Shown: one piece after another, positions 17,613-27,520 of the stretch | Layout of the letters: each line of letters begins with the position of its first letter | Position numbering within the stretch: position 1 is the stretch's first letter | Source of the DNA: an uncultured Pseudodesulfovibrio sp. | Lineage (GTDB): Bacteria; Desulfobacterota; Desulfovibrionia; Desulfovibrionales; Desulfovibrionaceae | Direction of reading: 5' to 3' | Length of the DNA: 64,000 bases | Assembly: GCF_963677845.1 (NCBI RefSeq) | Contig: NZ_OY782498.1 | Span: 3,541,518 to 3,605,517 of the forward strand | The notes under the pieces: generated by a model | What the model saw: only the letters and a program-made list of their open reading frames with translations | Told to the model about the DNA's origin: nothing | The model's database searches: none | Program-made: the position numbers and the translations under genes

Positions 17613-18647
17613 ATGAAATTTACGATGAAAGACCTTGATTGGGCGGCGGATACAAAGGTCATCACGGTAGAGGTTCGTGACGCATTGGCTGATGCATTTC
17701 AGCAGAAATATGCGGACAAGCCGTCGTTGTCATTTGCCAATGTCCTCTACTATTTGGGTGGACTTATCGTTATCGGCTCCATGACGTTTTACGTTACTTC
17801 GGCATGGGAGACCCTTGGCGGTGGCGGCCATTTGGCTGTGGCACTTCTTTACGCCTGTACCTTCCTGCTGGTGGGCCGGTGGCTCTGGAAAAGGAAGGAG
17901 CAGCGTATTCCCGGAGGAATTCTGGTCACGGCAGCGGTCTGCATGACGCCCATGGCGGTTTTTGGGGTTCAGGAAATGATCGGTTGGTGGGGCTGGCATG
18001 AACCGGGAAGTTATTCAGATTTTTATCTATGGGTCAAAAGTGGTTGGTTCCTTATGGAAGTATTCACCATCGTGGCTGGGGTTGTCGCTCTTCGGTGGTG
18101 CAGATTCCCCTTTATCATGCTGCCTGTGGCGTTCAGTCTGTGGTTTATGTCCATGGATTTAACCGCTGTTATATATGGGACTGATTTTTCATGGGAACAA
18201 CGCAAATTGGTTTCCGTATGGTTCGGTCTGGTTATGTTGATCGGAAGTTTTATGGTGGATCGGCGAACCGAGCAGGATTTTGCTTTTTGGGGTTATTTGT
18301 TTGGGCTGCTCGCCTTTTGGGGTGGATTGACCAGCATGGACAGTGACACGGAACTTGGCAAACTTGTTTATTGTTGTATCAACGTCATTTTGATGGGTGT
18401 GTCGGTGTTGTTGCAACGTCGCGTGTTCATCGTTTTCGGTGGCATTGGCGTCAGCATATATCTTGGACATCTGGCCTACGACGTTTTTGAGAGCGAATTG
18501 CTTTTCGCATTTGCCTTGAGCGGGGTTGGATTGGCAGTTATCGTTTTGGGATTGCAGTACCATCGGCATAAGGACTTCATAGAACAAAAGATGATGGGAA
18601 TGCTCCCCGAGGTGTTAAGACGGATATTGCCGCAGTTCAGAGTATAG
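17613..18647 (+). CDS. DUF2157-like polytopic membrane protein
   Basis: A short soluble N-terminus with a helical segment (VITVEVRDALADAFQQKYADKPSLSFANVL) leads into about nine to ten hydrophobic segments (YYLGGLIVIGSMTFYV, LAVALLYACTFLLVGRWLW, ILVTAAVCMTPMAVFGV and others). This resembles DUF2157 inner-membrane proteins of unknown function. Start 17613 is preferred over an upstream ATG at 17565, because AAGGAG at 17603-17608 lies four bases before it and the upstream codons carry no family features. It is followed 109 bp later by argS. Confidence 0.7.
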   Translation: MKFTMKDLDWAADTKVITVEVRDALADAFQQKYADKPSLSFANVLYYLGGLIVIGSMTFYVTSAWETLGGGGHLAVALLYACTFLLVGRWLWKRKEQRIPGGILVTAAVCMTPMAVFGVQEMIGWWGWHEPGSYSDFYLWVKSGWFLMEVFTIVAGVVALRWCRFPFIMLPVAFSLWFMSMDLTAVIYGTDFSWEQRKLVSVWFGLVMLIGSFMVDRRTEQDFAFWGYLFGLLAFWGGLTSMDSDTELGKLVYCCINVILMGVSVLLQRRVFIVFGGIGVSIYLGHLAYDVFESELLFAFALSGVGLAVIVLGLQYHRHKDFIEQKMMGMLPEVLRRILPQFRV

Positions 18648-18756
18648 GGGCAACCCTGTATTTCAGCCGGGATTGGTCGTCTTTCTCCTCTTGGATTGCG
18701 GCACCAAACGTGCTAGTGCCTGCCCGACAAGCTTTGTTTAAGGAGAATATATACTC

Positions 18757-20400
18757 ATGAGAGCGAAAATACATTTGGAAGAAGCACTGAGAAAGGTGCT
18801 GGACGGATTTGGTTGGGAATGGCCGGAGAAAACGGTCATCGAACCTCCCAAGGATAAGAAATTCGGCGACATGTCGGTCAACGTGGCCATGATGCTCGCC
18901 AAGCAGGCCAAGAAGGCTCCGCGTGCCGTGGCCGAAGATATTCAGGCGGCCTTTGAAGGGGATGCCCTGATTGAGAAGGTCGATATCGCTGGCCCCGGTT
19001 TTCTGAATTTCACCTTTGCCCCGAGTTTTTGGCAGGACACCGTGGGGGTTATCACCGAAGTCGGTGAGGCATACGGCACGTCCACCATGGGCAACGGCAC
19101 CAAGGTGCAGGTGGAGTACGTGTCTGCCAACCCCACTGGGCCGCTGCACATCGGGCATGGCCGTGGTGCTGCGCTGGGTGATTCTCTGACCCGTATTCTG
19201 GAAAAAGCAGGATACGACGTCGAAGCCGAATATTACATCAATGACGCTGGTCGTCAGATGCTCATTTTGGGTGGTTCCATTCTGTATCGTGCTCGTGAGA
19301 TTGCTGGTCAGGATGTGACTGAACCTGAGAATTTTTATAAGGGTGACTACATTGCCGACATCGCTCGAGATGTCATGGCGAAGTACCCTGACCTGCTGGA
19401 TATGGATGAAGCTGAAGCCACTGAGTTGTGTAAGGTTTACGGAAAGGACGTGATTCTTGAAGGAATCAAGGTCGATTTGGCCGCTTTCGGTGTCCGTCAC
19501 GATGTTTGGTTTTCGGAAAAGTCTTTGGTCACCGATGGCAAGGTTGATGAGACCTTTGCCGACATGACCGCGTCCGGTATGGGATATGAAGCTGATGGCG
19601 CGTTCTGGTTCAAGTCCACCGAGTTGGGCGATGACAAGGACCGTGTCTTGCGCAAGTCCAATGGCGACACCACGTATTTCGCATCTGACATCGCCTACCA
19701 TGACAACAAGTTCAAACGTGGTTTTGACCTCGTTGTCGACATCTGGGGTGCGGATCATCACGGATATATCCCGCGCATGATGGCGGCCTGTGAAGCCCTC
19801 GGTAAGAAGGGGGGGTTGCACGTCATTCTGGTCAATCTGGTCAACCTGCTTCGGGATGGACAGCCTATCGCCATGTCTACACGTGCTGGTCAGTTCGAGA
19901 CACTCAAGGATGTGGTAGATGAGGTCGGTTCAGACGCTGCACGGTTTATGTTCCTGTCTCGTAAGTCCGATTCCAAACTCGATTTTGATTTGGAATTGGT
20001 CAAGCAGAAGTCCATGGATAACCCTGTGTACTATGTGCAGTACGCCCATGCCCGCATTTGTTCATTGAATAAGAAAGCAGCTGAGGCCGGCATCAATGTC
20101 GCCGCTGTTGGGCCGGATTCCTTAGCTCTGCTTGATACAAAGTATGATATGGAGATTCTTCAACATCTTGACCTTTACCCGGATTTCGTGGAAGTGGCTG
20201 CACGGACACAGAGCCCGAACATGATCTCCATGTATTTGCAGGAGCTTGCATCAAAGCTCCACAGATACTATACCAATTGTCATGTACTCTCTGCCGATGC
20301 CGATATTGCTTCGGCCAGACTCATGTTGTTGAGCTGTGTGGCCGTTGTGGTCAAAAATGGATTGAGTCTGCTCGGAGTGAACGCACCGGAATCAATGTAG
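18757..20400 (+). CDS. argS: arginyl-tRNA synthetase
   Basis: Class I aminoacyl-tRNA synthetase charging tRNA-Arg. The sequence has the N-terminal Add-1 domain (about 1-90), the HIGH motif [17 protein letters not shown], the conserved [10 protein letters not shown], a KMSK-equivalent degenerated to AMSTRAGQF, and the DALR anticodon-binding C-terminus ([25 protein letters not shown]). Replacement of the canonical KMSK Lys is common in bacterial ArgS. AAGGAG precedes the ATG by 12 nt. Length (547) is normal. The stop is 4 bp from the next start, so the SPOR gene is probably cotranscribed. Confidence 0.97.
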   Translation: MRAKIHLEEALRKVLDGFGWEWPEKTVIEPPKDKKFGDMSVNVAMMLAKQAKKAPRAVAEDIQAAFEGDALIEKVDIAGPGFLNFTFAPSFWQDTVGVITEVGEAYGTSTMGNGTKVQVEYVSANPTGPLHIGHGRGAALGDSLTRILEKAGYDVEAEYYINDAGRQMLILGGSILYRAREIAGQDVTEPENFYKGDYIADIARDVMAKYPDLLDMDEAEATELCKVYGKDVILEGIKVDLAAFGVRHDVWFSEKSLVTDGKVDETFADMTASGMGYEADGAFWFKSTELGDDKDRVLRKSNGDTTYFASDIAYHDNKFKRGFDLVVDIWGADHHGYIPRMMAACEALGKKGGLHVILVNLVNLLRDGQPIAMSTRAGQFETLKDVVDEVGSDAARFMFLSRKSDSKLDFDLELVKQKSMDNPVYYVQYAHARICSLNKKAAEAGINVAAVGPDSLALLDTKYDMEILQHLDLYPDFVEVAARTQSPNMISMYLQELASKLHRYYTNCHVLSADADIASARLMLLSCVAVVVKNGLSLLGVNAPESM

Positions 20401-20404
20401 GATC

Positions 20405-21091
20405 ATGGCGGAAAAAAAAGAACCGAAATACAAGATCAAAGTTCCCAAGCTCAATGCGAGCAAGAAGACCTATGATTTCTCCCTCTCCCTGCCGGGCATG
20501 ATTAGCGCGGTTGGGGCAGGCGTACTCGCACTGACTTTCTTTTTTGTTATGGGAATACTCATTGGTCGAGGGTATCGACCGGAGGCAGATGTGCCGCCCC
20601 TTGAGCAGATTATGCCCTCCAGTGAGCATGGTCAGGCAGAGGAGCACGCCAAGCCTCAAGTCCTTAAGCTGGAGGAGTTGGAATACGCGGATCGTTTGTC
20701 TGCGCCGACTCAACAGGTTATGGATCAACCCGCAGTCACGCCGAAGCCGGTTAAACCAGCGGTGAAGAAGCCCGAAGTCAAAGCCGAGGCCCCGTCTGTC
20801 AAACCAGAAGTCTTTGATCCTACCGCAGTCAAGCCGGGTGATCCTGTCTTTGATTATGTTTATCAGGTGGCTTCGTTTAAGAAAGCTGAAATGGCGGATG
20901 CATTGCGTGACAAGTTGGTCGCTTCAGGCTTGCGTGCTCAAGTGGCATCGGGAGAAGCGAAAGGATCGACATGGCATCGTGTTCAGGTGCTTTATCACGG
21001 CTCGCCAGCCTCGACGGATGAGATGAAGGCGGTGCTTGCCAAGCATGGGATCAAGAAACCACTTTTGAAGAAAAAGACACCTGCACAATAA
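20405..21091 (+). CDS. inner-membrane SPOR-domain protein
   Basis: Bitopic protein. It has about 35 cytoplasmic residues (KKEPKYKIKVPKLNASKK), one transmembrane helix (about 36-58, MISAVGAGVLALTFFFVMGILIG), and a Pro/Lys/Glu-rich periplasmic linker (KPVKPAVKKPEVKAEAPSVKPE). The C-terminal SPOR domain of about 75 residues (YVYQVASFKKAEMADALRDKLVASG) binds denuded glycan strands at septa. This layout matches FtsN/DedD-like cell-division proteins, but I do not assign FtsN. The gene is tightly coupled to argS, as seen in many Desulfovibrionales. Confidence 0.85.
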   Translation: MAEKKEPKYKIKVPKLNASKKTYDFSLSLPGMISAVGAGVLALTFFFVMGILIGRGYRPEADVPPLEQIMPSSEHGQAEEHAKPQVLKLEELEYADRLSAPTQQVMDQPAVTPKPVKPAVKKPEVKAEAPSVKPEVFDPTAVKPGDPVFDYVYQVASFKKAEMADALRDKLVASGLRAQVASGEAKGSTWHRVQVLYHGSPASTDEMKAVLAKHGIKKPLLKKKTPAQ

Positions 21092-21103
21092 TGAGAATGA
21101 AAA

Positions 21104-21129
21104 GGCGGACCACATGGTCCGCCTTTTTT
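21104..21129 (+). terminator. intrinsic terminator of argS-SPOR operon
   Basis: Stem GGCGGACC / GGTCCGCC with loop ACAT, followed by six T's. Confidence 0.9.
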
Positions 21130-21136
21130 ATTTCCC

Positions 21137-21163
21137 AAAAAAGCCCCTGCCGAGGCAGGGGCT
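21137..21163 (-). terminator. intrinsic terminator of the YhhQ-like gene
   Basis: Stem AGCCCCTGCC / GGCAGGGGCT with a 2-nt loop. On the minus strand it is followed by six T's (21137-21142). Confidence 0.85.
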
Positions 21164-21187
21164 TAATAATTTTAATATCATTGCGCG

Positions 21188-21880
21188 TTATGCTTCTTTG
21201 GGAGTGTGAGTCCGATCTGTAAAGATTCGTTTGGCCAGATAGATAAACGGCGTGTCCAACCCGGCTACCACGATCTTGATGACGTAGGTGGAAAGCAGAA
21301 TTTCCATAAAGACTTCTGTCGGGAACAGACCCCAGAAAGCGACGAAACAGAAGATGGCCGAGTCGAGCAACTGGCTGAGCATGGTGGAAGCATTGTTGCG
21401 CAGCCACAGATATTTTTCGCCGGTCCGTTGCTTGATGGCGTGAAAAGCCCAGACGTCATGGAGTTGAGATATAAGGTAAGCCATCATGCTTGCCAGAGCA
21501 ATGCGCGGCATGAAACCGAACAGGGCAGACAGGTGGGGCTGGGCAAAATCATCGGCGGCAGGCTGGAAATAAAGTGCGATCTGCATATATCCGACCATCA
21601 TGACCAGAGCCACAAATCCAAGGAGCACGCCTTTACGCGCTTCTTTTTTGCCGTAGAATTCGCTGAGTAGGTCCGTGGACAAGAATACACTGGCATACAG
21701 CACGTTGCCCAACGTCGTAGTCAAACCAAAAAGCTCAACGGTTTTGAGCACCTGAATATTGCACAGCAATAAATTGAAGACCATGAGGCCAAACAGGCCA
21801 ACTCGACCAAAGAGCCGGTAGACCACCAGGACCATACACAGGTCCACCAATGCGAAGAGAATCCATAACGTTTCGTTCAT
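21188..21880 (-). CDS. YhhQ-family queuosine precursor transporter
   Basis: A 230-residue integral membrane protein with about six helices. It carries family segments such as GLTTTLGNVLYASVFLSTDLLSEFYGKKEARK and MMAYLISQLHDVWAFHAIKQRTGEKYLWLRNNASTMLSQLLDS. These match the VUT/YhhQ family, which imports 7-deazaguanine precursors (preQ0/preQ1) of queuosine. No preQ1 riboswitch is visible in the short upstream region (21881-21939). The gene stands alone between convergent and codirectional neighbours. Confidence 0.88.
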   Translation of the reverse strand: MNETLWILFALVDLCMVLVVYRLFGRVGLFGLMVFNLLLCNIQVLKTVELFGLTTTLGNVLYASVFLSTDLLSEFYGKKEARKGVLLGFVALVMMVGYMQIALYFQPAADDFAQPHLSALFGFMPRIALASMMAYLISQLHDVWAFHAIKQRTGEKYLWLRNNASTMLSQLLDSAIFCFVAFWGLFPTEVFMEILLSTYVIKIVVAGLDTPFIYLAKRIFTDRTHTPKEA

Positions 21881-21939
21881 GCGCGTGGGTCTGCCCGTTA
21901 TCGGGGATTAGGTCAAGTGCAAACCTTTTAGTCCACGGT

Positions 21940-24033
21940 TTAAAAATCCCATTTCACTCGTAGCCATGCTCCGTGCTCCACGGTGGTCTCAGCATATTCT
22001 CCCGCATACCCGAGTTGGCAGGACCAGTCATCTTTGGCAAAGGAAATGAATGTCTCGAAGTTTGCGGCCGTGAGGTCGCTTTTGGAGTCAACGCTGACAG
22101 GTTGTGCTCCCGGTACGGACTGGGATGTTGAAACCGAACCATCTGTGAGGGTTTGCCGAAGTCCGGCATATACGGATGGAACAACAGTGAATACTCCGGT
22201 TCTCATGGTCCGCATCCATCGCAAGCCTGCATTGGCCTGTAACTCATGGTCGTCCAGTGTGGAATAGGTGGTGTCCCACGTGCCATTGGCTTTGGAAGAG
22301 TATTTATCGCGATGAATCCATAAGTGGGTCAAACCTGCAGTGGGCATGAGTATGTCGTCACCCAGAATGAAACGATATCCGCCTATGGCGCGGCTGACAG
22401 CGCCGAAGCTCGTGTAGTCGGCCTTTTCGGACACATCCAATGCTGCCCCGGTTTTCCCATCATATTCGTGCAGGGTAAAATATGGCGTGACGCTTCCGCC
22501 GAGTACCCAGTCATCAATGACCGTTCCCCCGTGAACGCCCAACGTGAACATTGTCTGATTTTCGTTGTTGTCGGTGTATCCTGATCCTGTGAAGTCGATG
22601 ACAGCATGTCCGAAACCGCCGTGGACGCCAAGTACAGAGCCGTTGTCTTGATATTCAAAGCCTAAGGTTACGCCACCTGTTCGTGCTTCATATCCCATGG
22701 GTGAACGGGTGCTTTTTGCCCATGATCCATACGGCATGGCAAATATATCGGTTGTCGGCTCGTCGTTGTGCGCCAGTGAACTGCTCCCGACATCAGTCAT
22801 CGTGCTCCGGGCGTCGGCAACCATGATAGATTCATCATTTTCTGCGAACAGGGTTTGTCCGAGGGATTGCATCATGGCATTGGTGGCCATGCGATTATGG
22901 ACCACATTGACGGAATTCATGATTGAAAGCTCTGCTACATCTGCAGCAACGTTGGCCGGAGAAGCCGGAGGAGCATACTCAAGCCTGACGGTATCGTCGT
23001 GATGTGTTGCTCCGGGTGTGTATACGGCAGTGACATTGGGGTTCACGGCCTCGACCGAGGAAAAAGTGCCGTGTGTTTTGTTGATCGGGTCGTCAAAAAG
23101 TTTGTAATCGGTGTTCCACTGAGTGTCGCCTTCGAGGCTGGTGAGAAGCAGTTTTGCGTCATTGAGGTCCAAATCGGGAGAGCCCCAACCCATGATCCTG
23201 ATAGATGCATGGTTGGGATCGCCATCCAAAACCATGTTGTAAGTGTCGACCAGTTTGACGCTACCGTTTTGGATGTAGATTTCGTAAGATTGTCCAGTGG
23301 TGTGGATTTCGCCGGTGTTGGTGACTTTTATGCCACTTCCTCCCAGGTGCATGCCTGCAGCATCCGGATCGTCTGCCAGCACATACATTTTACCTGTATT
23401 AACAACTGTTGCGTTTGTTGCGCTAGTGTCTGTTTTTATCAGTCTTGCACCTTGTCTTGGACTGCCGGGGTCGATGTATTCCTTGAGAATCATGGTGCCG
23501 TTGTTGATTGCTGTTGTGTTTGCTGCGGCAAGATAAAAAGCGGCGTCTTCGGTTCCCCAGTGGTAAGTAATATCCATGGTGCCGTTGTTGATAAGTTTTA
23601 CATTAGGTGCAGCCGCGACAGCACCATTTGATTGACCATAGGCATCAATGATTATGGTACCGTTATTCGTAAACGTGCCAGGTGTTGCGCTTGGATTGAA
23701 TCTGACACCACAAAATGATCTGAAGTTCGGCATTACGGTGTCGTGATACAGAGCCTCGAGTGTCCCTTCATACACAAGGTCTGTGGTATACGTATCTAAT
23801 GAAAAAAGAGTGTTATAGAATGTCGGGAGTCCATCGTCGTTTGGAAATTCGGCGTCGTCACCATCGGAAAAATTGAAATCGTCAGTAATGATTTCGGTAG
23901 AGTCTGTTGTAAATCTGTATTTGTATCTTGCGAGTGATGGTGAGACTGTGGACAGCAAAAAAAGAACAGCTAAAATCGGAATGAGACTAACAATGAAACC
24001 GGAAAATGTGGATGCGGGCGAGTGTTTGAGCAT
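21940..24033 (-). CDS. autotransporter with C-terminal beta-barrel
   Basis: Type V secretion protein. A signal peptide ends at about residue 35 (LAVLFLLSTVSPSLA). The passenger, roughly 36-380, has several short Asn/Gly/Thr repeats typical of a beta-helix (NNGTIIIDAYGQSN, LINNGTMDITYHWG, AINNGTMILKEY, VNTGKMYVLAD, VTNTGEIHTTG). The C-terminal autotransporter beta domain of about 270 residues (GSWAKSTRSPMGYEARTGGVTLGFEYQ) ends in WDF, the terminal aromatic needed for outer-membrane assembly. The passenger is short and shows no protease or lipase motif. Function is unknown; adhesion is the usual guess. No strong ribosome binding site; the upstream 150 bp are very AT-rich. Confidence 0.85.
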   Translation of the reverse strand: MLKHSPASTFSGFIVSLIPILAVLFLLSTVSPSLARYKYRFTTDSTEIITDDFNFSDGDDAEFPNDDGLPTFYNTLFSLDTYTTDLVYEGTLEALYHDTVMPNFRSFCGVRFNPSATPGTFTNNGTIIIDAYGQSNGAVAAAPNVKLINNGTMDITYHWGTEDAAFYLAAANTTAINNGTMILKEYIDPGSPRQGARLIKTDTSATNATVVNTGKMYVLADDPDAAGMHLGGSGIKVTNTGEIHTTGQSYEIYIQNGSVKLVDTYNMVLDGDPNHASIRIMGWGSPDLDLNDAKLLLTSLEGDTQWNTDYKLFDDPINKTHGTFSSVEAVNPNVTAVYTPGATHHDDTVRLEYAPPASPANVAADVAELSIMNSVNVVHNRMATNAMMQSLGQTLFAENDESIMVADARSTMTDVGSSSLAHNDEPTTDIFAMPYGSWAKSTRSPMGYEARTGGVTLGFEYQDNGSVLGVHGGFGHAVIDFTGSGYTDNNENQTMFTLGVHGGTVIDDWVLGGSVTPYFTLHEYDGKTGAALDVSEKADYTSFGAVSRAIGGYRFILGDDILMPTAGLTHLWIHRDKYSSKANGTWDTTYSTLDDHELQANAGLRWMRTMRTGVFTVVPSVYAGLRQTLTDGSVSTSQSVPGAQPVSVDSKSDLTAANFETFISFAKDDWSCQLGYAGEYAETTVEHGAWLRVKWDF

Positions 24034-24178
24034 GAGTAGTCGTGTGTATGTATAGGTGTGAGTATGAAGTCTTATAATAATATATGAACATGTGTTTAAA
24101 TGAATAGACGAATAGATGTAAAGTGTATTTTTTGTTTAAAGCAAGTTAGTTACATGCGGCTCGTGTGAGTGGGCATAC

Positions 24179-24224
24179 AAAAAAAGCCGGAGAAAAGACT
24201 CTCAAAGAGTATCTTTTCTCCGGC
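24179..24224 (-). terminator. intrinsic terminator upstream of the autotransporter
   Basis: Stem GCCGGAGAAAAGA / TCTTTTCTCCGGC with an inner CTC-GAG pair; on the minus strand followed by seven T's (24179-24185). It lies 35 bp downstream of tyrS and separates it from the autotransporter gene. Confidence 0.9.
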
Positions 24225-24258
24225 CTTGCATAAGCGGTGGCCGAGATGGCTGGTTGAA

Positions 24259-25539
24259 TTATCCTCTGGTGATCAATCCGTAATTTTTTTTGCCTTTGCG
24301 GATGACCAGTAGTTCGCCTGCTATGAAGTCGGAGTCCGTGATCGTATGGTCTTCTTCAACGCGTTCGCCGTTGATATAGACGCCGCCACCTTTGAGGTCC
24401 TTTCGGGCCTGACCTTTGGATTTGACCAATCCGAGGTCAACGAACATCTGAGGCAGGTCGGGAACATCCCCGGGGGCGTAGCGGAATGTCGGTGCGGATT
24501 CCAGAGCGGATCTGAGAGTGACCGGATCAATGGCCTTGAGATCCCCTTTGCCGAACAATGCTTCGGTGGCTGCCAGAACGCGATCCAGTTCCATCTGACC
24601 GTGAATCATGCGAGTGACTTCTGCGGCCAGTTTTTTCTGGGCGGCGCGTTGATGCGGTGCTTCTTCAAGTTGTTTTTCCATTTCCGCGATTTCGTCTTGG
24701 TCAAGGAAAGTGAAGATTTTGAGGAACTTGATGACGTCAGCGTCATCAGTGTTCACGAAGTATTGATAGAAGGCATACGGCGAGGTCATTTCGGCGTTCA
24801 TGTACACCGCATTGCCTTCGGATTTGCCGAATTTTTTGCCGGATGCTGTAGTAATCAGGGGGAAAGTCAGCGCAAAGACTTCGGCTTGTTCGCCTTCATG
24901 GGCAGAACGACGACGAGTGAATTCACATCCTGCGGTAATGTTGCCCCATTGGTCTCCACCACCGATCTGCAGTTTGCAGTTGCGGGTCTTGAAGAGATGA
25001 TAAAAGTCGTAGCTCTGGAGGATCATGTAGGAAAATTCGGTGTAGGAAATACCGGTTTCTTCGCGACCAATACGACCCTTGACCGATTCTTTCTGCAACA
25101 TCCAGTTGATGGTGAAATGTTTGCCCACGTCGCGCAGCAACTCGATGGCCGTCAAATCTTTGGTCCAGTCGTAGTTGTTGACGATATCCGGGCGATCACC
25201 TGTGTTGCGTTCTACAAAGCGGCGGACCTGCCCTTTAATTTTTTCAAGGCGCTCTTCCATAATGTCGGTGTTGGACAGTTCGCGTTCCTTGTCCTTACCG
25301 GATGGGTCACCGATGCGGCCAGTGGCTCCACCCATGAGGTAGAGTGGGTTATGGCCTGCACGTTTCATTCGCACAAGGCAAAGCAGGGGCACCAGATTGC
25401 CAATATGCAGGGATTCCGCGGTGGGGTCGAAGCCGCAATACATGGACGCTCCGGGGGTGGCGAGATATTCCCGCACCTTGTCTTCATCGGATACCTGATT
25501 AATGAGCCCTCGCCACTTTAATTCGTCGAAAATATTCAC
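24259..25539 (-). CDS. tyrS: tyrosyl-tRNA synthetase
   Basis: Class I synthetase charging tRNA-Tyr, 426 residues. The HIGH motif is CGFDPTAESLHIGNLVPL (about 36-53), the KMSKS loop is KFGKSEGNA (about 233-241), and the C-terminal S4 RNA-binding domain (SKGQARKDLKGGGVYINGERV) is intact. Length and domain order are those of the bacterial TyrS subtype. It is the last gene of a cheR-ymdB-tyrS run on the minus strand, before a strong terminator. Confidence 0.97.
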   Translation of the reverse strand: MNIFDELKWRGLINQVSDEDKVREYLATPGASMYCGFDPTAESLHIGNLVPLLCLVRMKRAGHNPLYLMGGATGRIGDPSGKDKERELSNTDIMEERLEKIKGQVRRFVERNTGDRPDIVNNYDWTKDLTAIELLRDVGKHFTINWMLQKESVKGRIGREETGISYTEFSYMILQSYDFYHLFKTRNCKLQIGGGDQWGNITAGCEFTRRRSAHEGEQAEVFALTFPLITTASGKKFGKSEGNAVYMNAEMTSPYAFYQYFVNTDDADVIKFLKIFTFLDQDEIAEMEKQLEEAPHQRAAQKKLAAEVTRMIHGQMELDRVLAATEALFGKGDLKAIDPVTLRSALESAPTFRYAPGDVPDLPQMFVDLGLVKSKGQARKDLKGGGVYINGERVEEDHTITDSDFIAGELLVIRKGKKNYGLITRG

Positions 25540-25574
25540 TTTAGTCCCCGTTATTGCCGTACGTTTTTGTTTCG

Positions 25575-26360
25575 TTACGGTCTGTCATTTTGCTTGAACG
25601 TGGTAATGGAAACCGCGTTGCCGGTTGTATCCTCTATGTCAAAAATCGCGCCTTGTAAAATCCCGGGTCCTGCAGCGGCTTCAAGTTGTCTGGGCAATCC
25701 GGTCAGGTATCTGTCCAGTATGATTTCCGGTTTCATGCCAAGGCAGGAATCCACGGCTCCACACATGCCCAGATCCGTCAGATATGCTGTGCCACCCGGC
25801 AGGACTTTGGCATCATTGGTTTGAACATGGGTGTGGGTGCCAACCACGGCTGAAACTTTGCCTTCCAAAAAATACCCCATGGCGATTTTTTCACCAGTGG
25901 CCTCGGCATGGAAATCAACGAGTTGGACCGGGATATCGGCAGGCAATGCGTCGAGAGCGGATTCCATGGCTGCGAACGGGCAGTCTATAGGCGGCATGAA
26001 GGTGCGCCCAATGACATTGAATACGGCTACGGGTGGCAAGCCTTTCTTTTCAAAGATGCGCAATCCGGTTCCCGGAAGGTGGTCGGCATAGTTGAGCGGT
26101 CGCAAAATTCGTTTGTCTGAATCGAGCATGGAGTACAGGTCCTTGTACTTCCATATATGATTGCCGCCGGTGATTCCGTCGACCCCGGCTTTGAAAAATT
26201 CTTTGGCATGTTTGGCCTTGAGGCCATAGCCCCCACTCGCGTTTTCACCGTTGGCAAAAACAAGGTCGATGGACTCTTGTTCCCTGATGCGGGAAAGGTT
26301 GTCCTTGATCGCCTTGCGACCGGGGATGCCGACGATATCGCCGAGAAACAGAATGCGCAT
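25575..26360 (-). CDS. YmdB-family metallophosphoesterase (TIGR00282)
   Basis: A binuclear-metal phosphoesterase of 261 residues, in the family of Bacillus YmdB (2',3'-cyclic nucleotide phosphodiesterase). Motifs in order: MRILFLGDIVGIPGRKAI (metal Asp), FANGENASGGYGL, DGITGGNHIWKYKD (GNH), VDFHAEATGEK, VVGTHTHVQT (GTHTHV). AGGAG lies six bases before ATG. The genomic pairing rny-ymdB is well known, and rny lies two genes upstream here, with cheR inserted between them. Confidence 0.93.
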   Translation of the reverse strand: MRILFLGDIVGIPGRKAIKDNLSRIREQESIDLVFANGENASGGYGLKAKHAKEFFKAGVDGITGGNHIWKYKDLYSMLDSDKRILRPLNYADHLPGTGLRIFEKKGLPPVAVFNVIGRTFMPPIDCPFAAMESALDALPADIPVQLVDFHAEATGEKIAMGYFLEGKVSAVVGTHTHVQTNDAKVLPGGTAYLTDLGMCGAVDSCLGMKPEIILDRYLTGLPRQLEAAAGPGILQGAIFDIEDTTGNAVSITTFKQNDRP

Positions 26361-26434
26361 GATACTCCTGTGAATAAAGGGCCGTCAAAAAACGGCGGAT
26401 GTGAAAGAGAAGAGTGTGGACTGGTCGGGGCTGA

Positions 26435-27361
26435 TTACAAACGTTGGAACACCGTGGGAGCAACCTGTCTGATGGGCAGGGTCAAGCCTGACAGACTTTC
26501 CGAGTGTCCGATGAAGAGATACCCACCAGACTTCAGGTTGTTGCAGAATTTGGCGAACAGGGTGGCTTGGGTCGCCCTGTCAAAATAGATGACCACGTTG
26601 CGGCAGAAAATGATGTCCTGATGATTTGGGAGCTTGAAATCTTCCATGAAGTTGAGCCGTTGGAATGACACTTTATTGCGGAGGCTCGAATCCATCTTGA
26701 CCAGTTTCTTATCCTTTGACTTGAGCATGTACTTCTTTTTGTACTGCATGGGCACGTCCTCCACCTTATCCATGGAATAGACGGCGTTGCTCGCTTCGGT
26801 CAGGATTTTTTGGGAAATATCGGTGGCAAGGACGGAAAATTTGAAGCCGTGATGTGTGGAGGCCCATTCGTGGAGAACCATTCCGAGAGTGTATGGTTCT
26901 TCTCCACTGGAACAGCCGGCAGACCATATGCGCAAATCGCTATTTCGGCCAATACCCCGACTCCATAATTCAGGCAACACGGAATTGTTCATGATGTCCC
27001 AATGCTTGGGCTCACGGAAAAAGTGGGTTGTGTTGGTGGTCACCACGTCAATGAGGTGTGATCGTTCTTCTTCGCGGCCTTTGTCGGAAAAGACGTAGTC
27101 GCAATATTCTTTGTAAGAAGACATACCCAGAACACGGAGACGCTTTTGAAAGCGGCTTTGCAGTAATACGCGTTTTGTCGGCGGCATCTTGATGCCGAAT
27201 TCCGTGTGGATGAGTTCGCTAAACCGTTTGAATTCGGTATCGCCCATCTGGGACTGATTGACCTGCATGGCTTTATTCATTGTCTGCCTGGTGTCGACCC
27301 CGTTTTGTGGCGCGGTGTTCCGACGAGCCGTCGCCCTGTTGTCTTCATGTTTACCGAGCAT
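26435..27361 (-). CDS. cheR: chemotaxis protein methyltransferase CheR
   Basis: S-adenosylmethionine-dependent methylation of glutamates on chemoreceptors. A CheR_N helical domain (about 38-95, EFKRFSELIHTEFGIKMPPTKRVLL) is followed by the methyltransferase core (VTTNTTHFFREPKHWD, WSAGCSSGEEPYTLGMVLHE, NLKSGGYLFIGHSESL). The N-terminal ~35 residues (MLGKHEDNRATARRNTAPQNG) have no family counterpart. A start at MNKAMQVNQ (near 27280) or later is equally possible. No convincing ribosome binding site decides it. No other chemotaxis genes lie in the window. A hairpin separates the gene from rny upstream. Confidence 0.93.
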   Translation of the reverse strand: MLGKHEDNRATARRNTAPQNGVDTRQTMNKAMQVNQSQMGDTEFKRFSELIHTEFGIKMPPTKRVLLQSRFQKRLRVLGMSSYKEYCDYVFSDKGREEERSHLIDVVTTNTTHFFREPKHWDIMNNSVLPELWSRGIGRNSDLRIWSAGCSSGEEPYTLGMVLHEWASTHHGFKFSVLATDISQKILTEASNAVYSMDKVEDVPMQYKKKYMLKSKDKKLVKMDSSLRNKVSFQRLNFMEDFKLPNHQDIIFCRNVVIYFDRATQATLFAKFCNNLKSGGYLFIGHSESLSGLTLPIRQVAPTVFQRL

Positions 27362-27473
27362 TCGTGAAACCCGGTTTTACCAATCCATGATGGCATCATA
27401 CGATAAATGTCCTATTATGCCATGATAATTTGCATCAATGTGGTGAAAAGCATCAATGTACAAGCCTAATACA

Positions 27474-27509
27474 AACACACCCGAACTTCTTGTGAAATTC
27501 GGGTGTGTT
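27474..27509 (-). terminator. intrinsic terminator of the rny transcript
   Basis: Perfect 12-bp stem AACACACCCGAA / TTCGGGTGTGTT with a 12-nt loop, 12 bp past the rny stop on the minus strand. Confidence 0.75.
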
Positions 27510-27520
27510 ATTAAGTCCTG

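Noticed and set aside
21881-21939. Possible preQ1 riboswitch upstream of the YhhQ-like gene
   Set aside because: The 59-bp gap to the autotransporter stop has no stem plus A-rich tail of the preQ1-I type.
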